From Petunia secreta (Eukaryota > Streptophyta > Magnoliopsida > Solanales > Solanaceae): a stretch of DNA of 64,000 bases. This document shows, piece after piece, positions 11,859 to 23,833 of this stretch. Where the stretch lies: NCBI GenBank assembly GCA_029990175.1, contig JARKIP010000053.1, positions 13,906,001 to 13,970,000 of the forward strand, written 5' to 3'. Under the pieces are notes generated by a model. That model was not told the DNA's origin. It searched no databases and saw nothing but the letters and a program-made list of their open reading frames with translations. The first letter of the stretch is position 1. Each line of letters begins with the position of its first letter. The translations under genes were made by a program, and so were the position numbers.

Positions 11859-12500
11859 TGAGATAACCTCAATAGATCGAGCGTGGGAAAAGAGGCTGAT
11901 AATCGTCCAAGTTATGAAAATGTGGCGCGCTACACACCCCTAAAGAGGAGTTTATATGTTCATAGTTTCAAATTCATCTCGACAAATGAGTGATCTCTTG
12001 ACTGAGCTAGGAAATATTTGAGGAGCAGGTTTTATAAATGCGCACGATTCAAACAGATGGGCACGATTAAGAATTAAAACACACACGATTGATACAAATA
12101 GGCTCGAATAGACAAAGTATGTATTGGCTGGAAGGAAATGCAAAATGACATCCTAATTCGTAATGAAGGATTAGGCAGATTACTTGTGGGAGTATGAGAT
12201 GATTGGCTTCGGGCATGTTGGAAGTTGATAGCATAGGTGGTTTGCAGGTACGACGAAGGAGTTGTCGAAGTTGAGATAACATCAATAGATCGAGTGTGGT
12301 GAAATAAGCTTGTAAACATTCTAGTTATGAAGATGTGGTACACGACACACCCATAAAGAGGGGTTTACATGGGCACATTTTCCACTATAACTCGATAGAG
12401 GAGTCATCTTGGCTTCAACATCATCTTGAATGAAATGAGGAACATTGAGGAGTAAAGCACGATAAATATGCACGATTCAAACGGATAGGCACGAATAGGA
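11859..12500. repeat. About 410-bp direct duplication in the Ogre leader
   Basis: Phrases AGATAACCTCAATAGATCGAG (11861) and AGATAACATCAATAGATCGAG (about 12274), followed by the same order of blocks (TATGAAAATGTGG / TATGAAGATGTGG, AAAGAGGAGTTTA / AAAGAGGGGTTTA), show two diverged copies spaced by about 410 bases. Confidence 0.7.
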
Positions 12501-13089
12501 AGGAATACGGAGCTGGTACCCAATCGACAAGGAAAGGTTGGGTAGATCACTGGTGCGAGTATGGAACTGTAGCTTTGAACGCTTTGGAACTCGGCAAACT
12601 ATGCAACTTGCGGGTGTAGCAAAATCATTTTCTGTAAGATTAGGCTTTTTGAATTAGCCCTGGATGATGCTTTATGTATATTTAAGGTTTTGCGGTTGCG
12701 TAGTTGATAGTGATTTTGGGAGCAGGCATGAGAGTATGGTGCAGGGGTTCGTCGAGAGATCGGGGAGTCCCTACAACAAGATCAAGATAGATTCAAGTTG
12801 AGATAAAAATAAAGATAAAGTAAACTTCCATGTTGAGTTGATCTCTCCTTGTCTGGTCTGCTTTCAGGTGCTCAGTGCTAGGGAATGTGTTGCTTCGTCA
12901 TGCTGAGCTGTCGTTGGACCATCTTGCCAATGCCACGCCGGATTATATGTCCCCTTTTTGTATTGAGTTGTGTATGTCTTCATGCAGGGTTGTCTATCAT
13001 TCTTTTATTTTTGTGGTACACCCTTTGTCATGCTATCCTTTCACCGGGTTGTCTTCCTGTTACATTGTCAAACTTTGCATTAGGCTGTA

Positions 13090-13915
13090 TACCCTCCGGT
13101 GTGTTAAGTGCTAATTTTGACATCGCGTTCTGTACCCTAAGTCGGGTGCATTGGGCTGTGTACTCTTCACAAAAATTAAAATGACAGAATCGACGTCAGG
13201 CTGTGTACCCTCAGTCGATGCATCGGGTTGTGTACCCTCCACAAAATTTAAAATGATAAGATCGACATCGGACTGTGTACCTTCAGTCGACGCGTCGGGC
13301 TGTATACCCTCCGCTAATTTAAATGACAAGATCGACATTGGTCTGTGTACCCTCAGTCAACGCATCGAGCTGTGTACCCTCCGCTAATTTAAAATGACAA
13401 GATCGACATCGGGCTGTGTACCCTCAGTCGACGCGTCGGGCTGTGTACCCTCTGCTAATTTAAAATGACAAGATCGACATCGGGCTGTGTACCCTCAGTC
13501 GACCCGTCGGGCTGTGTACCCTCCGCTAATTTAAATAAAAAGATCGACATCGGGCTGTGTACCCTTAGTCGACGCATCGGGCTGTGTACCCTCCGCTAAT
13601 TTAAATAACAAGATCGACATCGGGCTGTGTACCCTCAGTCGACGCGTCGGGCTGTGTACCCTCCGATAATTTAAAATGACAAGATTGACATCGGGCAGTG
13701 TACCCTCCGCTAATTTAAAATGACAAGATCAAGATCGGGTTGTGTACCCTCAGTCGACGCATCGGGCTGTGTACCCTCTGCTAATTTAAATGACGAGATC
13801 GACATCGGGCTGTGTAACCTCAGTCGACACGTTGGGCTATGTACCCTTCGCTAATTTAAATGACAAGATCGACATCGGGTTATGTACCCTCAGTCGATAC
13901 ATCGAAAGTAAGTAA
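13090..13915. repeat. 71-bp minisatellite, about 11 copies
   Basis: Each unit has two halves carrying TCGGGCTGTGTACCCTC, one followed by AGTCGACGCG and the other by CGCTAATTTAAAATGACAAG. The first copies are degenerate and later ones nearly identical. It is in the leader between LTR and gag. Confidence 0.9.
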
Positions 13916-15249
13916 AGTGTAACAAGTAGAATGGTATTGTTATGTCATGCGATGTGCTAAGGAGGCTATCATATTGCTGTTGTAAGGACTTTATTTGAAA
14001 TTTTTGAGGGGATCTCAAAAATTTCTGCCCCAGTGTCAAGTTTGCGTGTTTCGGAAATTTTTAGAGGAACCCCAAAAATTTTGCCCCAGTTTATTGTTTA
14101 TGATAGATTACCGAGAAGAGATGGTTGCATTGCACTGAACACCAATGTATTGGCTAAAATCTGCATTCGTCCTTTAGTGTGACAATTGGATGTATTGATG
14201 ACTACGAGTATGTGGATATCTGCATACTCAGACCGAGGTTTGGTATTTGGATTTTGCCGGTTTTGGAGATTTCCCAAAATTGTATTTATCTTAGATTGCG
14301 ACGGGATTTTCATGTTTCATGCTTTATGCTTTTCTTTTTCAGAGTCACATAGCTATCTTTGATGGATTGGCCTTTGTAGAAATGTACTTGTGGTTTGGGA
14401 GTTGGAATTTCCCTTTGTTGGTCCTTGTTGTACCATTGACTTGCTTTGGCCGATCAGACTTTGAATTTTTTATTTCAGTGTTGGATATTTTGTCGTGTCA
14501 TGGTATTGAATGTTTGAGTGAAGAGTATAGATCTTGTTGGATCGAATTTAGGAATGGCTATCTAGGGAGTGGTTTTTCTGTTGGGTGCAATCTCTTTTGA
14601 CTGACCTGAAGGAGTGAAGGCATGAGATTTTGTCTTTTGTATGTCCCTGATTGCGTTGAGTCTGATAGGGTCGTAGTTGGAATTCTTGACAGAGAGGAGG
14701 CTGTTTACTGTGTAAGTTGGGTGCGGTGTGAGGTTGTGAGTTTTATCAGTTTCAGGTGTATAATGATTGGATTTCTTTGTTGTGACTCTCATGTGAGTAC
14801 AAAGCAGGTTGTGCAATATTGGGATTGTCTAAATGCTCTTGTTGTCATATATTGATGGTTCAAAGGACTTTGTTGTAGGAGAAAATGTTTTCAGCTCGGC
14901 TTGCCATTTCGGTTTTTTTTTTTCGAATGCAGATTCTTGACTGATTTTAGTGTTCAAGCACGAAGCAACCTTAACAAAATGGTGAAATGCACAAATAGTG
15001 CGGGCACATAGGCTTAAGAGAAAGCCTAGACCGTGGATGACGGATAAGTGCTTGTTTGAGGTTGTGATAGATCGTATCAATATCACAAGAGATTGCCTAA
15101 GTTCTTTATGTAGCAGTCAAGGTATGGATTTTATCCAAACGACCGACGCTTGTTTAAGCGAGAGGTTAGGAGTTGAATGTCAATGAAAGGTGGTAAAGAT
15201 ATTGTGTAAGGAATAGATTGTGTTACGTAACAAAAATGGATGTTGGCTC
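13916..15249. other. Ogre-type leader, no gene
   Basis: Contains short open frames of no recognisable family and the phrases AAAATTTCTGCCCCAG and AAAATTTTGCCCCAG (about 14017-14090), a small direct repeat typical of these leaders. Confidence 0.5.
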
Positions 15250-15490
15250 ACGAAGGTAACTCAATGGGCGTTAAAAGCCCAAATTGAATCAGAAATGATT
15301 TTTCATCCATAAACAGTTGGCATTATTTTGTATTCAATGTCATTCAAAGGCACAAAGGTAACCTAAGAGGCGTCAAAAGCCCAAATTGAATCAGAAATGA
15401 TTGTTTGTTTATAGACAGTCAAAATTATTTTGTATTCAATGCCATTCAAAGGCACGAAGGTAACTAAGAGGCATTAAAAGCCCGTTTCGA
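15250..15490. repeat. 102-bp tandem repeat, 2.4 copies
   Basis: The word AAGGTAAC recurs at 15253, 15355 and 15457, each followed by a copy of GGCGTTAAAAGCCCAAATTG-like sequence. It lies just upstream of a TATATAAAG (about 15551) and the gag start. Confidence 0.85.
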
Positions 15491-15774
15491 AGCAGAAATG
15501 ACCGCTCGATAGATGGGATGACACATAACGTATGTTTACCCTTTAAGCATTATATAAAGACTCGACATCCTTGGCATGTCAAAATTCCATTAGCAACTTC
15601 CGTCTAAAGTGTCTAAAGGGTTCTCAACCCACAACGACACATCTCTTCATATCCTCTGTTGCATTATTTTCGAAAGCTTGTGCCACACGTTGATCATTTT
15701 GCTCGCAATAAAGCAAATCTTAGGCATTTTTCTACTCCCTTTTCCTATCATCCTTCGCCTTTTCCAAAAGATCA

Positions 15775-18405
15775 TGGCCACTAGAATATTTGACATGGTT
15801 GTTGAAACCTCTTAGTTACTCAGAGATTGGTGGGGAAACCTAAGCATAGATCAACAAGACCGAGTTACAGTGATGTTAGGGAATCTGATTTCACTAATGG
15901 AGCACATTGCAGTAGAAGGGATGATAGAAGCAGCAGTACATTATTGGGATGCAGACCGAGGAGTGTTTCACTTTGGGAGTGTAGAGTTGACACCATTACT
16001 GGAATAAATAGGTGGGTTAACTCAATTATCATTTAAAAGTGAAGAAATCTTAATGCCTAAGAACATTGCACCCGAGGAGTTCTTCAAAATGGTAGGGTTT
16101 AAGCACGAGTTGTGCACGACAGTATACGGAAATCAGGAATTTCTCTAACTTTCCTCTACATTAAATTTGGGTATAGAGAAGCATTTCAAGAATCCGAAGA
16201 CTATTTCAGCATTAATCAGGCAGATTGGCAAGAACGAAGGGTACTTGCTTTTGTCACTTGCTTTTTAGGGACTGTCGTGTTTCCACAACATAAAGGACGA
16301 GTTGATGTTTGCATGGTTTCAGTTGCTGATGCCTTACTCAAAGACATTAATAAGAAATACACATTGATATCTATGATCGTCGCAGAGGTGAACCATGCTT
16401 TAGAAAGATGCAAGAAGGGGGTTGATTTCTTCAAAGGTTGCAATTTGCTTTTACAAATTTGGCTAATGGAGCATTTACAAAAGATGAATAGCACAGAGCA
16501 AGATCTCCATTCTATACCAAGAGAAAACTACATCTTAACTCATACCACCAGCATGGACAACGCTCTTGGGAAGTGGGACCAACCAACAATTGCAAACGGT
16601 TGGCACCACATGTGCTGTCAACTGACACCTGAAAACATACAATGGATGTTTGATTACTTTCCCAGCACAACAGTAATTACACGGTCCGAAAGAGATTTAT
16701 TCCTCATCTTAGTAGGCTTTAGAGGAGTTTACCTATACACTCCTTTAAGGGCATTTAAAAAAGCAGGAGAAAGCAGATTGTACCCCAAATTGCAGACATC
16801 AGAAGTTTCAAAGCAAATATTCTCGGATGGGTAGTACCGTTCAAAGACAAGATATCAGAGCTTTGGAAAGAAAGGCAACGAATGGGAATCGAGACTATTG
16901 GACGAGACAAGTTTGACGCTGGCTATGATGAAGACTATCCAGACTGGCTTAGGAAAGACATAGCGAAGGCAATTCAGCCAAGTGCAACAACAAAAAGGAA
17001 AAGGAATGCTGATGATTTAGAATCTGAGTACAAAAGGTTACGCAAACAACTGGCAAGGGTACAAGAGAAAATAGCAAAGAAGCAAATTTTGGTCGAAGCA
17101 AAGAACAAAGAAAAAGGCAAATGGCGCAGTAAGGCAGAGCTCCTGACAAAACGCATAGAGTCTATCGACGTATGGGCTAGAGAGGGGATGAACTCTGTGG
17201 CAAACAAAGGAATAGAGGAGAAAGGAAGAAAGGCTTGGGAAATGTTGAAAAAATTCACATTTGACATATTCCGGCTCTTAACTGATGCAAACACTATCAT
17301 CTTCCAAGGATATTCATCAGAAGCAAGCTTGTCCGAGAAAGACTCGTCAAAGGAAGAAGAAGAAGAAGAATCTTCTGGAGATGGATCAGCATGAATGATG
17401 TTCACTTGGCCATGATTTAACTTTCTAACAATGTTTCCCACCTTTTGTGCTCTTTCAATATCAGTCAATGTAACAAAAGTCCAATAAACGCAATATTATC
17501 TTTTAGGCTTCGCATTTTGTTAGCAAACAAAATGATGTGTGTGGCACAAAGTGCTTTTCAAATTATCGTGCGTAAAACGGTCCTTCACATTATAGGATGC
17601 ATTTCTTATTTGATATGTGTGCATTGCATGAATTCGTCTGTTGATCTAGGTTTTTAAAGGAACCATTTCTCCAAATCCAGCCGCCTATCGAGGCACCTCC
17701 TCTCCCTACTCTGTGCTCAAATCTTGGTATCTAAAACCTTCGTATGTCCAAGTTGTCTCTAATTCACCTACCAAACTCAAAAGTCTATTACCCAGAAGGT
17801 TGGCTCGAGTTGAATACCAAGCCAAAAGATATGGTTAAGTAAGTGCACTTGTCAGGGATTTTTCGAAATAAGAAAGTTTTTCAAAGCAATTCCCACTAGC
17901 CCTCTCCTCTCTTTACAATATCTCAGCTGCATTACAAACTACCAATAAGGCTAACCAGTCTGGAGATATGAGCCTTTACAAGAAGAAGATGAAGTCTCTT
18001 TTGCTGCAACCATTCAAGACCCCACTTTCAACCACTACTACCAAACGTAGTCACCATTTTATCCCTACCCTCCCATACCACCTGAATATCCCTTTTACAA
18101 CACTCAGCCCACTCGACCTACACTCTACATCCTAACACCAAATTATCTACCATACCAGCAAAACACTCAACCCAACTACCGAAATGCACCATCATACCCT
18201 CCTAGGCCTCTCCCTGATGCCAACCAAAGACTGAAAAGAAACTACACTTCACTAGCCGAAGCCCACACTCAATTGTTCGAAAGATTGGACACTATCGGGC
18301 TTATTGTCCCAAGCACCTCAATTGTTCCAGCGAGCAATATGAGAGAAAAATTAACAAAGCAAGGAAAATGTTGGCCAAACTCAAAGGCACACATGACTTA
18401 CCTTA
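15775..18405 (+). pseudogene. Tat/Ogre gag (DUF7745-type) pseudogene
   Basis: The frame opens with ATG at 15775 but meets TAG at 15813 and TAA at 16005. A frameshift near 16140 leads into the open block 16112-16834, which has the Ogre gag signature (TVVFPQHKGRVDV, VAEVNHALERC, FKGCNLLLQIWLMEHL). A second open block, 16882-17394, has DEDYPDWLRKDI and then a long Lys/Glu coiled coil. From about 18040 a proline- and tyrosine-rich segment (PPRPLPDANQRLKRNYTSLAEAHTQLFERL) corresponds to the gag C-terminus. The CCHC knuckle and pol are not present. It cannot make a full Gag. Confidence 0.7.
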
Positions 18406-18412
18406 AGACCTT

Positions 18413-18850
18413 TTGACACCAACATCCAAGGATCACCTTTGTTGCTCTAGTCTACACAATCACACCACCTGAAATACATGACTGTGATTCAAAACACTTT
18501 CCAACTTGCTCCTAGCATTCAAAGGGCCAATGAAAGATAATATTGGAAAGACAGAGGTGCAACGAAGACTTGCGCACAAACAACCAAAAACAAACAAACT
18601 AATTCAACTCGAAAAGGAGAGGCAAAGACACAATGACAAAACTATCATTATATGACAAACCTGGAGATCCCTGGAGCATTTGGAAGTATATCTTTATCCA
18701 CTAGCAAAGATAAAGCAAGACGGTGAAGTTATTTGAGACACTTATAAGAGCAAGGGCTGCTTTGATATAAAAACACAGGTAAGTAAACTTCTTGGAGAAA
18801 TTGTGGTGATATGAATTCTCATGACAACAACTCCAATAGGACACAGCAAT
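18413..18850. other. Junction between Ogre remnant and MULE region
   Basis: Sequence without a recognised domain. The border of one or both elements lies here, but no terminal inverted repeat or target duplication could be identified by eye. Confidence 0.4.
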
Positions 18851-18879
18851 CTGAGAGTACACATGATATAGGCAACCAA

Positions 18880-20461
18880 CATCGAGTTCAATGACTCAAC
18901 AATAAGATATTATCCAATAAGGAAAGTTGTTGCAAGAACTATATTGCAACAATTGGTTGATAAGTATAAAAGACACTAAGTATCTCTTCAAGGACACATA
19001 GCCATCGTGACATAAAAATTTGCAAGGAAGGATGACAAATACACTCAAGGTCCTGGTATTCTGGCGAGTATGGAGGGGTGTTGTTGTCTGCTGTTGCTCA
19101 AGATGCAATGATTCATGTATTCCTTGTTGCTTTTTGTGTTGTAGACAAAGAGTGTGACGCCTCATATGAGCATTTTTTCAAACAATTACGCTGCATAGTT
19201 TCAGATAGTGAAGAGCTGTGAATTATTTCGGATAGACATCCGAGCATCTCGAAAATAGTCGCCCAAGTGTTTCCTTCTGCACACTATGGAGTTTGCATGT
19301 GGCACCTTAGTGAAAGCATCCGAACAAAGTTTCAATTTGGAATCAGTCTTCATAAATATTACACTGCAGCAAAGGCATGCATGGTAGAGGAGTTCACTAA
19401 TGCTATGAATGAGATCAGAATTATTGATTGGAGGGTAGCGGATTACCTTGAAAATATTGTTGGCTATCATAGATGGAACAGATTATATTTCCCAGGAAAT
19501 AGGTAAACTATAACAAGGTCTGACATTACTGTCATGCTTTCAATCTGTTCCGAACGTCAGATAAGCGTTCCGAACATATCATTGATGTGCATAACATTAT
19601 CAGGAAATTTTATTTTCAAATGATGCTCCAAACTCCTTATTGTCGTTAAACTTGTGCTTCATGTTAGGAACATCATGAATGTTCAGCACTTCTTATTCTT
19701 ATATCTGCACTTGTGCTTTATGTTAGGAACATCTTTTGATTATTATAATATTTATTCTTTTTAATAGGTTTCAAGTTATGTCATCAAACATAGCTGAGTC
19801 CATTAATTCAATGTTGAAGGAGCAAAGAGAAAACCCCATTGCTGCCCTCTTGAAGGATGTAGGTAAGAACTTTGCGGAAAAAATCCACATTAGGGCTATG
19901 AAGTTAATCAACCACCCAAATTTATGCGTCCCAGATATTGCAATGAAAATAAGGAAGAATAAAGAAGTGGGAGACAAGCTAGTTGTCAACAGGAAGGGAA
20001 CTTATGGTTTCAAAATCACTAGTCCAGAGTATGAGGCAGAAGTTGATCTATATGAGAGGACATGTACATGTAGGGAGTTTGATCTTGATCAGTTACTTTG
20101 TGTACATGCTATGGCAGCAATTAAGGGGTTGCATGGCGATGAATATGGAAGTAGAGTGTATTAATACACTTCTGGATATTACAGAACACAAGCATACATC
20201 CTTGCCTATGGAGAGCCTGTCAATGCAGTACCTCTTGAAGAATCATGGGTTGTCCCTGCTGATGAAACAGTTTATCCAGTGCCTCCGCCCCCAAAGCCGA
20301 ACAACCGTGGAAGGAGAACGATTAACCTGATTCGATCTATTGGGGAACGTCTTCTAATGAGGAGAAATAAATGTGGCAACTGCAAGAGATATGGTCACAA
20401 GAAAACTACATGCCCCGTTTTTCGTAGTGGAAATGAGGCTACAAGTCAGCCTACAAATTGA
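18880..20461 (+). pseudogene. MuDR-type MULE transposase, nearly intact 3' half
   Basis: The DDE transposase cuts and joins element ends in the nucleus. A damaged DDE part is readable from about 19073 (GVLLSAVAQDAMIHVF, then VVDKECDASYEHFF, a stop, then IISDRHPSISKIV and YGVCMWHL). An intron fits 19503-19767 (AG|GTAAAC ... TTAATAG|GTTT) and restores the family junction YFPGNR|F. The following exon carries SSNIAESINSMLKE, the SWIM zinc finger CTCREFDLDQLLCVH (about 20062-20110) and, near the end, a CCHC knuckle CGNCKRYGHKKTTC (about 20370-20412). Only one stop (TAA at 20162) interrupts 19768-20461. The N-terminal region is poorly preserved. It is probably inactive but not very old. Confidence 0.85.
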
Positions 20462-21012
20462 GTTTGTGATTTGGACGAAGCATCGTCCTCATTATAATTT
20501 CGATTATTTGGATTTCTAATTGAATTGCATAATGGACTTTTCGTCCTACTTGTATAATTTATATTGTGTACATATTTGCTTTACTAGTTTCTTAATTTAT
20601 GTTGTGCACATATTTGCTTTACTGCATTTTTTGCAATTATGTTGTGCACATATTTGCTTATTGTTCGCAACACATGCAGTGTTGTTTAGGATATTACATT
20701 TGATGTGCCGAACGATGTCAAGGCATGTGAAAGCTTGTGAGGTATTTAGTTCACAATTAGTAGTCGTAGCATTTACCAAGTGCTACCTTCGAGAAAATGT
20801 TCAGAACATCTTGTCGATGATATTATATTATACTTTTATACATGACGTTTCGAACAAGCCATTCAAAATTTAAAAGACACAAACGGCTACAATGAACACT
20901 TGGGATGCCCAAATACCAATACACCAAACGGCTAAAATACGTGATGTTCCCTCCATTTGCTTCGGCCATTGAAAAGGCGTGCACTAGAAATTAAAAGCCA
21001 CTTCAAAACATC
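20462..21012. other. Spacer with MSA-like and palindromic words
   Basis: No large gene. It holds three repeats of TTATGTTGTGCACATATTTGC-like sequence (about 20560-20660), variants of the palindrome (GTTCAGAAC near 20806) and two AACGGCTA words (20882, 20927) ahead of the TATA box at 21013. Confidence 0.5.
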
Positions 21013-21019
21013 TATAAAT
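20882..21019 (+). promoter_or_regulatory. Promoter module of small ORF 1 (AACGGCTA x2, TATAAAT)
   Basis: AACGGCTA at 20882 and 20927 match the core of the plant mitosis-specific activator (MSA, AACGGYYA) bound by MYB3R proteins. A TATA box TATAAAT lies at 21013. The same order appears before small ORFs 2 and 3. Function is inferred from motif and position only. Confidence 0.45.
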
Positions 21020-21240
21020 ATCTCCTTGATGAACTAAATTCACAATTCATTTCGCATTAACCAAGTATTACGTTTAGTTTTCACCAGTTTCTATATCAAG
21101 GAAGAACAAGTTGAGGTACTCAAGTTTTCCATATTTTCTACGTTTTTCCTAAAACAATTTCAAAATCTAATCTGTTTATATTTCCTTAAACATAACTCCA
21201 CTTTGATTCTTTTCTAAATTTTAAACAACTTTTCATGCAG

Positions 21241-21504
21241 ATGGCCAATAATGCATTTAACGATCCATGGAATAAGTACCACCGAGTCCGAGAGCCTCCA
21301 AACAAGTCGCTTCCTACAAGACTGCTAGACGTACATTTTGAAGTTGTTGACATCAAGGAGGTAGCAGATAATTGCGAGAGGTCCATTCAAACACTCGAGA
21401 CAAAACTTGAGCAGATGAAATTGCAGTTAGATCGGATTGAGAGGGTTCTGCAAAATCACTTCGGTGGAGGCCAAAATAATAACGAAGATGCTATTATATA
21501 TTAA
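21241..21504 (+). CDS. Small coiled-coil protein 1 of the MULE region
   Basis: Intact 87-codon frame with no family that I recognise. The N-terminal half is polar (MANNAFNDPWNKYHRVREPP); the C-terminal half (about 40-72) is a clear amphipathic heptad helix (SIQTLETKLEQMKLQLDRIERVL) and the tail is Gly/Asn-rich. The ATG at 21241 directly follows TTTCATGCAG, so it may sit at the start of an exon after a 5'-leader intron (possible donor GAG|GTACTC near 21115); an in-frame ATG at 21235 would add two residues. The promoter-like module 230 bases upstream supports expression. It could be an accessory protein of the transposon. Confidence 0.5.
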   Translation: MANNAFNDPWNKYHRVREPPNKSLPTRLLDVHFEVVDIKEVADNCERSIQTLETKLEQMKLQLDRIERVLQNHFGGGQNNNEDAIIY

Positions 21505-21839
21505 TTATTTAAGTGGTTGTACTGTTTATGAATATGCATTTCTTATGTCTTTTCAATTAATATTTTTATGAAGGTCTTTAATTAGTACTGTTAAATTGTT
21601 GTCTCCAAACCATTATATTTGCTTATAGTTCGCAACACATCAATTGTCGTTTAGGATATTACAATACGACGTTCCAAACGACAGCGTGTTCTACTCCATT
21701 TTTGGAAAAGTTAATAAATTCATACACTAAGTTCGGAATATATCCAATGTGTTCCAACACTAAACTATGTTCGGAACGCAATTGGTATGTTCCATTTATA
21801 AATGATGATCATTAACACGATACAAGACCAAATTTCCCG
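21505..21839. other. Spacer in the MULE region
   Basis: AT-rich, no gene. It contains an exact GTTCGGAAC at 21769 and diverged copies at about 21650 and 21731. Confidence 0.4.
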
Positions 21840-23565
21840 AATAGAGTGATAAATAACATTCATTTTAACTAGAAAGGACCAATTTGAGTTGTTAGGGTGA
21901 CAAATGATGATGATTATCAGTAGAAATGACCCACTAGAATTGTAAAAGTGACAAATGATGCTCATTTCGCTTAAAAGGACCAAATATAGTTGGTAGACTG
22001 AGAAATGATAACAATTTTCAGTAGTAATGACTAGTTATACTTTTTAAAGTGATAAATGTTGACAATTATCAGCAGTGATGACCAATTATACTTGTAAGAG
22101 TGACAAGTGATGATCATCTATCGTAGGGTTGTTTCAAACAACCTATTGATGTTCGTCGCATTATACAGTCGTTCGGATCGGACAATTTTAATGTTATTAT
22201 CTTCATCGTATGATGATCCATACATATACTCTAGTTCCGAACATCAAACAGATGTTTGTCACATTTTATGTGTCGTTCCGAGCGCCATGTGAGAGTAGTT
22301 TCTATCTTCATCATACTTTTTCACAATTAGAGTAGTTAGAGTGACAAATTATGATAATTATATGACTATAACTGACCAATTATACTTGTAAGAGTGATAA
22401 ATTCATCAACTTTCATCACAAAGAGCACTTAGAGTAGTTTGTGTGACAAATAATGATCATTATGAGTAGAAATATCCAACTAGAGTTGTTAGAGTGACAA
22501 ATGATGATCAATATGATAAGAAATGACTCACTATACTTGTTAGAGTGACAGATGATGATCATTGTGACTAGAAATGACCCACTATACTTGTAAGAGTGAT
22601 AAATGATGATCATTATACCTACAAATGACCCACTATACTTGTAATAGTGATAAATGATGATCATTGTGACTAGAAATGACCAATTAGAGTAGTTAGAGTG
22701 ATAAATGATGATCAATATGATAAGAAATGACCCACTATACTTGTTTGAGTGACAAATGATGATCATTGTGACTAGAAATGACCTACTATACTTGTTAGAG
22801 TGACAAATGATGATCATTATACCTACAATTGACCCACTATACTTGTTAGAGTGACAAATGATGATCATTGTGACTAGAAATGGCCAATTAGAGTTGTTAG
22901 AGTGACAAATGATGATCAATGTGATAAGAAATGACCCACTATACTTGTAAGAGTGACAAATGATGATCATTATACCTACAAATGACCCACTATACTTGTA
23001 AGAGTGATAAATGATGATCATTGTGACTAAAAATGACCAATTAGAGTAGTTAGAGTGATAAATGATGATCAATATGATAAGAAATGGCCCACTATATGTG
23101 TAAGAGCGACAAATGATGATCACTATCACTATAAATGACCAATTATACTTGTTATAGGGAGAAATGATGATCCATACATATAGTCTTAGGGAGAAATGAT
23201 GATCCATACATATAGTCTTGTTTCGAACATCAAATAGATGTTCGTCACATGATTGGTATGTTCCGCGCGCAACGTTCTATTATTTCTATCTTCATCATAC
23301 TTTTCACAGTTAGAGTAGTTAGAGTGACAAATTATGATGATTATATGACTATAACTGACCAATTATACTTGCAAGAGTGATAAATTCATCAACTTTCATC
23401 ACAAAGAACACTTAGAGTAGTTAGACTTAGAATTGATGATCATTGTTACTACAAATGGCCAATTACACTTGTAAAAGTTACAAGTGATGATCATTGTCAC
23501 ATGATAATTAAAGGGCGATGATCATTATCACTCTAAATTACCAAGTATACTTGTTAGAGTGACAA
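21840..23565. repeat. 51-bp satellite with higher-order duplication
   Basis: More than 20 diverged units built on AGAGTGACAAATGATGATCA followed by a variable part and ATGACCCACTATACTTGTT, period 51 bases. Because 51 is divisible by three, the minus strand of 22416-23207 stays open as a 263-codon frame with a 17-residue period; this is a by-product and not a gene. Two longer blocks (about 22207-22445 and 23180-23425) repeat each other at a distance near 985 bases, so the array was itself duplicated. GTTCCGAAC (22234) lies in one of these blocks. Confidence 0.85.
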
Positions 23566-23833
23566 ATGATTATCCATCTATCTCTGTTGTTTCGAACATG
23601 TTGTTGATATTTGTCACATGAACATCATGTTCGGAGCGCCATATTCCGATGTTGCTATCTTCATCGTATTGTTTTTGAAAATGTTCAGAACGGATAGCGA
23701 TATGAATGAAACATGAAGTGTGTCGTGCGGAACGACTTAGAGTACAATGGTAATTTACAGGACAAAATAACAATTTCAAAGAAATTTATTGATCATTAGT
23801 ACACAAAACGTAACAATTGGAAATAAATAGAAC

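Larger units (their letters stand above)
8511..18412 (+). mobile_element. Truncated Tat/Ogre-type Ty3/gypsy element
   Basis: It begins with a long LTR-like block (8511 to about 11509), followed by an untranslated leader of roughly 4 kb full of tandem repeats, then a broken gag region (15775-18405). Leader phrases such as CCCCGGTCTCTGAGTTTTCC and the ACTGCCCCTCTTTG after the LTR match the style of Solanaceae Ogre/Tat elements. No protease, reverse transcriptase, integrase or 3' LTR is found; the element ends near 18.4 kb and MULE sequence begins soon after. Lineage assignment rests on gag type and leader style. Confidence 0.7.

Noticed and set aside
13111..13387. Frames on both strands with a repeated GCVPSVDASGCVPS-type pattern
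   Set aside because: Translation of the 71-bp minisatellite in the Ogre leader, not a gene.
8511..18412. CRISPR-like or prokaryotic repeat arrays
   Set aside because: The repeats are adjacent tandem minisatellites without spacers, in plant retrotransposon context.
22416..23207. 263-codon open frame on the minus strand
   Set aside because: It is the translation of the 51-bp satellite (17-residue period); no family, no splice or promoter support.
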